In this document: positions 16,178-24,148 of the stretch, piece by piece
Position numbering within the stretch: position 1 is the stretch's first letter
Layout of the letters: every line of letters begins with the position of its first letter
Assembly (NCBI GenBank): GCA_016786785.1
Contig: JAEUVR010000386.1
Span: 1-64,000 of the forward strand
Direction of reading: 5' to 3'
From: Chitinophagaceae bacterium
GTDB taxonomy: Bacteria > Bacteroidota > Bacteroidia > Chitinophagales > Chitinophagaceae
DNA: 64,000 nucleotides
The notes under the pieces: generated by a model
What the model was told of the DNA's origin: nothing
The model's database searches: none
What the model saw: the letters and a program-made list of their open reading frames with translations, nothing else
Position numbers and translations under genes: made by a program

Positions 16178-16673
16178 ATGACGTGCGATTATATGTCCGG
16201 TGAACAAAGCCTGACCCGGCTGTTTACATCTTCCGAACGGTTTACGAAAGGATAAAGTTAGGGAGATAAATAAATAAATTCCAACAAGCTCAAGAATTAA
16301 TAGGCATTCAGCAGGATACTGTCAGTGCGTACATTAAGATTCTTCCATGACAGTTTTTTATCAATTACCCTTATCGGTTTTATATATCCTATTTCCTGGC
16401 CGTTGTTGTGGATTTCTTGTTCCGGTGAAACCGCTGAACGGAGTTGAAAATATTAGAGTTCGACACAGAAGGCAAATATCAAATTGAGCGATAGAAACAG
16501 AATTTGATAACCGCCGTCTTTTAAAATCATCATTTATGATACAAAAAATTCCTATAATTGTATCCTTTACGAGGATTAATAATGGGGGGAAGGTATGATA
16601 GCTCAAGGTATCAATTATTGATTTTCGTTTTTTCAATTCATGGCTGACAATTCAGTTGATTAATTAAAGGCTT
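16178..16673. other. 496-bp AT-rich divergent intergenic region
   Basis: This is the longest gap of the window, between creatininase (minus) and ECF sigma gene 1 (plus). It should contain both promoters. A 7-bp inverted repeat, GATACAA (16538-16544) and TTGTATC (16558-16564), is the clearest motif and could be an operator. A 91-codon minus-strand frame at 16361-16636 lacks a recognisable protein signature and is treated as chance. Confidence 0.5.
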
Positions 16674-17255
16674 TTGTTACCTAAAGGAATATATGATGAG
16701 AGGGAACTGCTTCTGCGTATTGTGGAGGGAGATGAGAGGGCTTTTTCCGTTCTGTTTGACAAGTATCGGCTGCCAATTTATATGCATGTGTTGAGTATTC
16801 TTAAGTCGCCCTGTAGAGCAGAAGAAATTACGCAGGATATCTTCTTAAAGATTTGGAATAAGCGCAGAGGGTTATCGGGGATACGCTCATTTGAAAACTA
16901 TCTTTATATCATTACCAGAAATTATACGATTTCCGATCTCCGGAAGAAATTGAAAGGCGACGAGTTGCCGCCCGACCCTGGATCTGCCTGGACGCCAGAG
17001 CAGCAATTGCAGCTTAAGGAATTGAGCGGGCGGTTAAGAAGAATTATTGACCGGCTACCTCCAAAGCGGAAACAGGTATTTATTATGAGCCGTTTAGAAG
17101 ATAAAAGTCATCAGGAAATAGCCAGCGAATTAGGGATCTCTACAGGTACGGTTAATCAGCAACTTATTGCCGCTTTAAGCTTTGTCCGGGCAGAACTCCG
17201 CAATCATATCGACCTGAGTATATTGATGTTTATTCATGCAATAGATCATTTCTAA
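16674..17255 (+). CDS. ECF-type RNA polymerase sigma factor 1
   Basis: The 193-residue protein has sigma region 2 (ERAFSVLFDKYRLPIYMHVL, then AEEITQDIFLKIWNKR) and region 4 (LPPKRKQVFIMSRLEDKSHQEIASELGIS), with no region 1 or 3, as in Bacteroidota FecI-like sigma factors. It should redirect RNA polymerase to the SusC/SusD operon downstream when released by FecR 1. The frame is closed by a stop at 16665, so the only available start at full length is TTG at 16674. It is followed after 99 bp by fecR-like gene 1. Confidence 0.93.
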   Translation: MLPKGIYDERELLLRIVEGDERAFSVLFDKYRLPIYMHVLSILKSPCRAEEITQDIFLKIWNKRRGLSGIRSFENYLYIITRNYTISDLRKKLKGDELPPDPGSAWTPEQQLQLKELSGRLRRIIDRLPPKRKQVFIMSRLEDKSHQEIASELGISTGTVNQQLIAALSFVRAELRNHIDLSILMFIHAIDHF

Positions 17256-17354
17256 AAAAAATATTCCTTCACACACTATGTGCTTTTTCTTTATTGCGTC
17301 TTTATACTAATACAAGCCGGGTCTTGGATATAGCATTGCTTTTAATGGAAACTC

Positions 17355-18554
17355 ATGAATAAATCACTGTTACGGAATTTAGTACAGAAGTATTTAGCGG
17401 AAACGCTTTCAGCGGAGGAATTGGATCAATTACGATATCTGTTAGCGGAAGATGACAGCGAACTTATTCTTGACCAGGAGTTTAGTGATTTGTTTAAGAC
17501 GCAGATGCGGCAAGAATATGTTCTCCCCGAAATAGATCACAGGATTAGGCAATATGTTATGGATCATTTGCGTGATGACAGGGAAAAATCAAACTCGAAT
17601 GATGTCTATAGAACCGTGCGCGGAATGTATTTTCTGAGTCGTTGGGGTTGGGTTGCTGCTTCTGTTGTCCTTGTAATGGCCGCCGGCGCTTATTTCTGGA
17701 AAGCCAATGAAAAAGATACGCTGCAGACTACTGTATCGGTCTCGGCAGCTGATATAGCCCCTGGCAGAGATGGCGCTATTCTTACGTTGGCCGATGGCAC
17801 GCAAGTAGTTCTCGACAGTCTGGGAAATGGGGTAGTCGCTAGTCAAAAAGGCGCACAGGTGCTTTTAAAAAGCCGGCAGTTGACTTATAGCCCAACAGGA
17901 GAAACGACAGACGAGGCATCGTTCAATACTATGACGACGCCCAAAGGCCGTCAGTTCGAGATAAAGTTGCCTGACGGTACAAAAGCATGGCTGAATTCCG
18001 CGTCATCTATCCGGTTCCCTACCGCTTTTATCGGAAAGGAGAGGATTGTCTACATCACCGGAGAGGTATATTTTGAGGTCGCTAAGAATTTCAATATGCC
18101 TTTTAAAGCGATTATTAATGAAACAAGTTCGGTAGAGGTCCTGGGTACGCATTTCAATGTCAATGCATATCTGAATGAGAATAGCGTAAATACTACTTTG
18201 CTGGAAGGCGCCGTCCGGGTCAGTTATTCCGGTAAAACGCAATCGCTTCTGCCAGGGCAGCAGGCCCGATTAAGTAATCAAAACATCGTTGTCGATCAAT
18301 CGCCTGATCTTGAGCAGATCATGGGCTGGAAAAAAGGGCTGTTTATATTCAACAATGACGATGTATATACCGTAATACGCCAGTTGGAAAGATGGTATGA
18401 TATCGATGTCAGGTTTGAAAATGATATTCCGAAGAAACAGTTCAATGGAAAGGTTCAGAGAAACTTACAGCTTTCGCAAATATTAAAAGTATTGGAGGGA
18501 GTTGGAATCCAATTCCGGATGGAAGGAGAGCGAAGGTTAGTGGTATATCCCTGA
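17355..18554 (+). CDS. FecR-family anti-sigma/sigma-regulator 1
   Basis: The 399-residue inner-membrane protein has an N-terminal cytosolic part (about 1-95) that would bind ECF sigma 1, one membrane helix (about 98-115, WGWVAASVVLVMAAGAYFW), then the periplasmic FecR domain with TPKGRQFEIKLPDGTKAWLN and GEVYFEVAK, and a C-terminal DUF4974 segment (IFNNDDVYTVIRQLERWYDI). The periplasmic part would contact the STN domain of the SusC-like receptor encoded next. Order sigma, FecR, SusC, SusD is the standard Bacteroidota arrangement. Confidence 0.95.
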   Translation: MNKSLLRNLVQKYLAETLSAEELDQLRYLLAEDDSELILDQEFSDLFKTQMRQEYVLPEIDHRIRQYVMDHLRDDREKSNSNDVYRTVRGMYFLSRWGWVAASVVLVMAAGAYFWKANEKDTLQTTVSVSAADIAPGRDGAILTLADGTQVVLDSLGNGVVASQKGAQVLLKSRQLTYSPTGETTDEASFNTMTTPKGRQFEIKLPDGTKAWLNSASSIRFPTAFIGKERIVYITGEVYFEVAKNFNMPFKAIINETSSVEVLGTHFNVNAYLNENSVNTTLLEGAVRVSYSGKTQSLLPGQQARLSNQNIVVDQSPDLEQIMGWKKGLFIFNNDDVYTVIRQLERWYDIDVRFENDIPKKQFNGKVQRNLQLSQILKVLEGVGIQFRMEGERRLVVYP

Positions 18555-18591
18555 TCATGATCAAAAAATTCGGATTGAGTCCTAAATAAAA

Positions 18592-18690
18592 ACCGGAAGC
18601 GCTACAACACTCCCGGATGATTATTCAGGTCAATCTTATAAATAAGTCGAGCAGACTGCTTTATTCATCAACCTAAACTGTTACAAAGCT
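18592..18690 (+). promoter_or_regulatory. FecR-SusC intergenic leader with degenerate hairpin, locus 1
   Basis: After AAAAACCGGAAGCG at 18588-18601 comes a partly matching arm CTCCCGG (18610-18616), giving a 7-bp stem with one mismatch. Further on, the TTTATTCATCAACC stretch and a CAAAG close to the SusC start match the other two loci. This probably marks the end of the fecR transcript and the leader of the receptor gene. Confidence 0.6.
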
Positions 18691-21600
18691 ATGTATTTTT
18701 ATGCTTATTGTAACCCCGCTGCTATATTTTTTTTCCGATTAGACGTCCATAGAAAGGGAAAACAAGCAGTGGGGTTTTCAGCCAAAACGTTGCGCGTTAT
18801 GAAATTAACCGCTATTTTATCTCTTGCATTTGCTTTACAAGTCAGCGCTTCCGGATTATCTCAAACCGTAACGTATTCTGCAAGGAACACGCCGCTTAAA
18901 AAGGTTTTTTCATCCGTCGAATCTCAAACGGGGTATGTGTTTTTTTACGACAATGAGATACTACGGAACACGCATCCCGTTACTATTTTTGCTAAGGAAA
19001 TGCCATTGCCGACGTTTATTAAAGCTATTCTAAAGGACCAGCCGATTGATTTCTTTATAGAAAACCAAACGGTGGTTATTCGCAAGAAGAGCGAGCAACT
19101 TATTTATCCGGAGGCCGCTTTATTTAAAGACAAACCGGATTTGCCGCCGGTCGAAATCCGGGGAAAAGTAGTTAACGAACAAGGGGAGCCATTAGAAAAT
19201 GTATCAATGCTCATTGTAGGAACCCAAATTGGAACCGTTACCAATAGCCTTGGCTATTTTACGCTGACCGCTCCTGATAATAAAAATATTTCACTGGAAG
19301 TTTCAAATATAGGATACCTGACCAAACGGGTAAGAGTCGGAACGCAAACTGAAATTAATATTACGCTGGAGCAAGATATTTCAGACCTGAGTAATGTGGT
19401 GGTAGTGGGATACGGATCGCAAAAAAAGGCGACGGTCACAGGCGCAATAAGCACGGTAAGCGGTGAAAAATTAGAACAGGCTCCGAATATTAATTTCACG
19501 AACTCGCTGGTTGGACGATTACCGGGATTGACCGCCGTGACAGGAAGTTCAGAACCAGGAAGGGATGATTCCCAGCTTAGAATAAGAGGGGGCAATACCT
19601 TAGGAGACAACTCGCCGCTTATTGTAGTTGACGGCGTGATTGGAAGAAATATTTCACGCCTAAATTCTTCTGATGTTCTAAGCGTCACTGTCCTTAAAGA
19701 CGCTTCGGCGGCGATTTATGGCGCGCAGGCGGCAAATGGGGTTATCCTGGTGACTACAAAGCGCGGTAAAATTGGCAAACCTACTGTCCAGATCAATCTT
19801 AATCAAGGTTGGTCGAGTCCTACCGTAATTCCCGAAATGGCTGATGCGGCAAGTTATGCGCAGATGATTAATGAAGTTAGTCTATATCGGGGCAGTCCCT
19901 TGCAGTTTACGGATGAAGATATCCAAAAATACAAGGATGGCTCAGATCCCTGGTCGTATCCCAATACCGATTGGTTTGCTGAAACATTTAAAAAATCAGC
20001 GGTGCAGCAAGCTGCCGACATATCCGTAACCGGCGGATCGGAATTTCTTAAGTATTTTCTATCGTTCGGAACCAATTTCCAAGATGGAATTTATAAAAAT
20101 AGCGGAACTAACTATGGACAAGCAAACTTTCGCGGCAATTTCGACGTAAAGATTTCCAAAGACATCAACCTGAGTTTAAATTTAAACGGACAGAAAGAAA
20201 ACAGGCATTATCCAACGGTTGCAACTTCCACAATTTGGGCAACCACAATCAATGGCTTGCCTATCATAACGGCCTATTGGCCAAATGGCCTTCCAGGCCC
20301 CGATACTCAGTTAGGCAGAAGCCCTCTCCAGGCAACGGACGCAACAGGCTATGATAAAGAAAAAAGATATACGCTACAAAGCAATGCTAAATTGGATATA
20401 TCAATACCATGGGTGAAAGGTTTGTCTTTGACTGGTAATGCTTCTTTTGATCAGCTTGTAATAAACAATAAGTTATGGAAGAAACCCTGGATGCTTTATT
20501 CATGGGATCATGTAAGTTATGATCAAAATAATCAACCTGTAATGATCGGAGCGCTGGCAGGATATGCGGATCCCAGTTTATCGCAAACCATGACAGATGC
20601 CAACCAAATAAGTTTAAATCTTTTGCTTAAGTACCAGAAAAGCATTAGCGATAACCACAATCTTAATTTCCTGGTGGGAAGTGAAAGAATTACTTCCAAT
20701 TCCGAAAATTTTTCTGCATTCAGAAGATATTTTGTTTCTACAGCCCTTGATCAAATGTTTGCAGGCGGCGACCTATTAAAAGATAATGGAGGAACCGCAA
20801 GCTTAAGCGCGCGTCTAAATGCTTTTGGCCGCGTTAACTATGACTATTCCAATAAATATTTGGTCGAATTCGTTTGGAGATATGACGGATCCTATATTTT
20901 TCCTGTAAAAAGACAATATGGATTTTTTCCTGGAGTTTCATTGGGATGGGTAGTGTCCAAGGAAGATTTTTGGGATAATAAACTATCGTCAATAAGTTAT
21001 TTTAAACTTCGGGGATCATGGGGACAAACGGGTAATGACCGGGTTTCACCCTACCAATACACCGGAGGCTATCTTCTCGGCGCATCAAATGGGAACTATA
21101 TCTTTAATCAGAATGTATCAGTAAATACTTTATCTTCCAGCCGTACTCCTAATCCTCAGATTACCTGGGAGGTCGCCAATCAGACAAACGTTGGATTTGA
21201 TATGGAAATGCTTGGAGGCAAGTTGAAATTTACCGCCGATTATTTTTATTATCTCCGCACAAATATTCTAGCGCTGCGAAATGCTTCTGTGCCTGCCACC
21301 GCCGGCATTACTCTACCACTGGAAAATATCGGAAAAGTATCTAACCAGGGTTTTGACTTCCAGGCCAGCTATGGAGATAAAATAGCAAAAGATTTTACTT
21401 ATGAAATTTCAATAAATGGCGGGTATACCAAGAATAACATTGTGTTTTGGGATGAATCGCCGGGAGTGCCAGAATATCAAAAATCGACAGGCCACCCAAT
21501 GGGGTCTACATTAAACTACCAGGTAATAGGCGTGTTTAAAGACCAGGCGGCATTAGACAAATACCCCCATTTTGCCACAGCGCGCCCCGGCGATCTTATT

Positions 21601-22152
21601 TTTGAAGATGTCAATAACGATGGCGTAATCGACGGGCGAGACAGGAAGATGGATTATCGGTCGAATTTGCCAACATTTACAGGAGGACTGGCCATAGATC
21701 TCGGGTATAAGAACTTTTATCTTTCCCTGGTAATGCAGGGAGCTGCAGGAGCCGTAAGAAGCATTTACATGGAATCTGAAGGGGAAGGCTTTAACTATCT
21801 TCAGCAAAATGTAGATGGGAGGTGGACGCCTGATAATACAGATGCCTCGAAACCCAGGGCATATAACAGGGTAAGCGACTATTGGAGAGCGGGCATTGCC
21901 TGGAATAACACCTATTATCGAAAGAGTAACGATTACTTAAGACTTAGGACCGTCGAATTTGGTTATAATTTTCCCGCCGCTACTATTAATAGAATTGGCT
22001 TAAATGGGCTAAGAGTCTACTTTAGCGGACAAAATCTTTTTACCCTGACGGGGTTGAAAGATTTTGATCCTGAATCCAACTACATACAGGTATCGGGAAC
22101 CACTTACCCCATTAATAAGATATCCAACTTCGGATTATCAGCAACTTTTTAA
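18691..22152 (+). CDS. SusC/RagA-family TonB-dependent outer-membrane receptor 1 (with STN domain)
   Basis: The 1153-residue protein has an extended N-terminus with a signal peptide near MKLTAILSLAFALQVSA (residues 37-54), an STN signalling domain (about 65-132), a carboxypeptidase-regulatory-like domain (about 155-228), the TonB-box-like VVVVGYG (about 236-242), a plug (to about 355) and a 22-strand-type barrel ending in SNFGLSATF. The STN domain is what allows signalling to FecR 1. With SusD 1, 11 bp downstream, it forms a lidded importer for an oligomeric nutrient. The DNA here is clearly more AT-rich than blocks A, B and D. Confidence 0.96.
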   Translation: MYFYAYCNPAAIFFFRLDVHRKGKQAVGFSAKTLRVMKLTAILSLAFALQVSASGLSQTVTYSARNTPLKKVFSSVESQTGYVFFYDNEILRNTHPVTIFAKEMPLPTFIKAILKDQPIDFFIENQTVVIRKKSEQLIYPEAALFKDKPDLPPVEIRGKVVNEQGEPLENVSMLIVGTQIGTVTNSLGYFTLTAPDNKNISLEVSNIGYLTKRVRVGTQTEINITLEQDISDLSNVVVVGYGSQKKATVTGAISTVSGEKLEQAPNINFTNSLVGRLPGLTAVTGSSEPGRDDSQLRIRGGNTLGDNSPLIVVDGVIGRNISRLNSSDVLSVTVLKDASAAIYGAQAANGVILVTTKRGKIGKPTVQINLNQGWSSPTVIPEMADAASYAQMINEVSLYRGSPLQFTDEDIQKYKDGSDPWSYPNTDWFAETFKKSAVQQAADISVTGGSEFLKYFLSFGTNFQDGIYKNSGTNYGQANFRGNFDVKISKDINLSLNLNGQKENRHYPTVATSTIWATTINGLPIITAYWPNGLPGPDTQLGRSPLQATDATGYDKEKRYTLQSNAKLDISIPWVKGLSLTGNASFDQLVINNKLWKKPWMLYSWDHVSYDQNNQPVMIGALAGYADPSLSQTMTDANQISLNLLLKYQKSISDNHNLNFLVGSERITSNSENFSAFRRYFVSTALDQMFAGGDLLKDNGGTASLSARLNAFGRVNYDYSNKYLVEFVWRYDGSYIFPVKRQYGFFPGVSLGWVVSKEDFWDNKLSSISYFKLRGSWGQTGNDRVSPYQYTGGYLLGASNGNYIFNQNVSVNTLSSSRTPNPQITWEVANQTNVGFDMEMLGGKLKFTADYFYYLRTNILALRNASVPATAGITLPLENIGKVSNQGFDFQASYGDKIAKDFTYEISINGGYTKNNIVFWDESPGVPEYQKSTGHPMGSTLNYQVIGVFKDQAALDKYPHFATARPGDLIFEDVNNDGVIDGRDRKMDYRSNLPTFTGGLAIDLGYKNFYLSLVMQGAAGAVRSIYMESEGEGFNYLQQNVDGRWTPDNTDASKPRAYNRVSDYWRAGIAWNNTYYRKSNDYLRLRTVEFGYNFPAATINRIGLNGLRVYFSGQNLFTLTGLKDFDPESNYIQVSGTTYPINKISNFGLSATF

Positions 22153-22163
22153 TTTTTAAACAT

Positions 22164-23945
22164 ATGAGAAGTTTTAATTCTATAATAAAAATATCTCTAT
22201 TCAGCCTGGTCTTAATGACTTCTTGTGAAAAGGGGTTATTGGATACAAATTCCCTGACGGAATATTCAGAAAAGGACGTATGGAGCGATCCAAGCTTAAC
22301 GCAGTTAGTGATCAACAGACTGTATAAAGAATTTGACTTTGTTTTTTCTGAAGGCATGAAATGCGGGCTTGTTGACGAATCTAATCAAACCTTTGCAGGC
22401 CTTAACTTCGACTATCCAACGATATCGCCCGATTACCTTCCTAACAGAGGCAATTCATTCATAAGCTGGCCAAACTACTATAAAAGCATAAGAGATTGTA
22501 ACATGTTCTTTGAAAAGAAAGATGAGATAAACTGGCCTGCCGGGTTAATTGACGGTAAGACCTTGGAGGAAAGGATGACAGGGGAAATTACTTTTATCAG
22601 AGCTTTTTTATATTCTTATCTGGTCAATTACTATGGCGGAGTGCCCCTGGTCACAAAGGTATATGGCCTTTCAGACGATTTTAAAGTAGCCAGGAACACT
22701 TATGCGGAATGCATAAAATTTATCACGGATGAATGTGATAAAGCCGCGGATCTATTACCTGTTGTTCAAAGCGGCGTTAATGACGGACGGGCCACCAAAG
22801 GCGCCGCGCTTGCCCTTAAAGCCAGGATGTTATTATTTGCGGCAAGCGATTTATATAATACGGAAGTTTTTCCAGGTTATGGGCATCCCGAGTTTTTAAG
22901 ATATACGGACGGAAATAGGGAAAGCCGGTGGAAAGCTGCAAAAGATGCCGCCAAAGCAGTAATTGATATGAATCAGTATCAACTGTATAAAGCTAACCCC
23001 GGGCCAACCGATGATGTTAGTCAGAATATTATAGAACTATTTACGCTGAAAAAAACAGGAGAGGATATCTTCGTAAAATATATCGGTCCACTGGCTGATA
23101 CGCGTGGATATGGTCGTTATACAACGCCCAATGGTTATGGCGGCGTAAGCACTATCACTTTAATAGGAGAACTGGTAGACGATTATGAAATGAACGATGG
23201 ATCGAAATTTAGCTGGGATAACCCGGTTCACGCAGCGGAACCTTATAAAAATCGGGAACCCCGCTTTTACGCTAATGTGCTATACGAAGGCGCTAAATTA
23301 AAACCCAGGCCGGCAAATGCCGTAGGATATGATCCTGTAGGCGTAATTCAGGCTGGAGTTTGGCAAAAATGGGAAAATAATGCCATGGTCGAAGTGTGGG
23401 GATTAGATACCAGGAAAGGCGTTTTTGCGCCTCATAATGGAGGATATACCGGTTATTATAGCAGGAAAATGCTTGATATTTCCGTTAACCAGGCTTTTGA
23501 TCCTCAAACCGTTCCCTGGCGTTATTTCCGGTATGCTGAAGTATTGTTAAACTACGCAGAAGCTTGTATTGAATTAGGACAGGACGAGGAGGCCCGGACC
23601 TATATTAACATGGTCAGGACGAGGGCAGGGCAGCCGCCTGTTACCGAATCAGGAACCGCTTTGCGCGACAGGTATCGCCATGAGCGCCGAATTGAAATGT
23701 CATTGGAGGATCATCGATTTTACGATGTCAGACGCTGGGTAATCGGTCCTGAAGTCTACCATCCCATTCATGGAGTAAATATTGTTTATAAACTTCAACC
23801 CGATCATACTACTGCTACCGCGCCAACCATTACGCCATTTGTGGTAGGAGATAGAAAATGGGTTAAAGCAAGTTACTATTTTCCAATTCCAAGAACAGAA
23901 ATGGAAAAAAATGATCTTCTGGCGCAAAATCCTGATTATAATTAA
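22164..23945 (+). CDS. SusD/RagB-family nutrient-binding lipoprotein 1
   Basis: The 593-residue surface lipoprotein has a short signal ending LVLMTSC. SusD family features include an N-terminal stretch LLDTNSLTEYSEKDVWSDP, helix-rich TPR-like segments, the RYAEVLLNYAEACIELGQ helix and the C-terminal RRIEMSLEDHRFYDVRRWV and PIPRTEMEKNDLLAQNPDYN end. It forms the substrate-binding lid over the SusC barrel encoded 11 bp upstream. Ligand unknown; downstream hydrolases suggest an esterified or amide-containing glycan. Confidence 0.96.
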   Translation: MRSFNSIIKISLFSLVLMTSCEKGLLDTNSLTEYSEKDVWSDPSLTQLVINRLYKEFDFVFSEGMKCGLVDESNQTFAGLNFDYPTISPDYLPNRGNSFISWPNYYKSIRDCNMFFEKKDEINWPAGLIDGKTLEERMTGEITFIRAFLYSYLVNYYGGVPLVTKVYGLSDDFKVARNTYAECIKFITDECDKAADLLPVVQSGVNDGRATKGAALALKARMLLFAASDLYNTEVFPGYGHPEFLRYTDGNRESRWKAAKDAAKAVIDMNQYQLYKANPGPTDDVSQNIIELFTLKKTGEDIFVKYIGPLADTRGYGRYTTPNGYGGVSTITLIGELVDDYEMNDGSKFSWDNPVHAAEPYKNREPRFYANVLYEGAKLKPRPANAVGYDPVGVIQAGVWQKWENNAMVEVWGLDTRKGVFAPHNGGYTGYYSRKMLDISVNQAFDPQTVPWRYFRYAEVLLNYAEACIELGQDEEARTYINMVRTRAGQPPVTESGTALRDRYRHERRIEMSLEDHRFYDVRRWVIGPEVYHPIHGVNIVYKLQPDHTTATAPTITPFVVGDRKWVKASYYFPIPRTEMEKNDLLAQNPDYN

Positions 23946-24148
23946 ATATAACAACATGAGGTTGCCGCTGACCTGGCGCTAGTGAAAATATTTACAGCCA
24001 GTCCTTTCTTACAAATTGGAATTAGCGTAGCTGTTTTGGGAACTGGTAAACATCAACCAAAAATTAATAGAGCTACGTTTTAGCCAAATTTGAATATATT
24101 TCAGCTGAACAATAGCGTGATAGACTATTTAGAAAAAATAACTGAATT
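23946..24148. other. 203-bp gap between SusD 1 and the tandem hydrolase gene
   Basis: This AT-rich region has a 7-bp inverted repeat (CGTAGCT with AGCTACG) about 40 bases apart, which may be a weak terminator or regulatory hairpin. A separate promoter for the downstream degradative genes may lie here, but no clear -33/-7 pair was found. Confidence 0.35.

Noticed and set aside
16361-16636. 91-codon minus-strand frame in the gap before ECF sigma 1
   Set aside because: Cys/Phe-rich without a signal, motif or family likeness, and located where promoters are expected.
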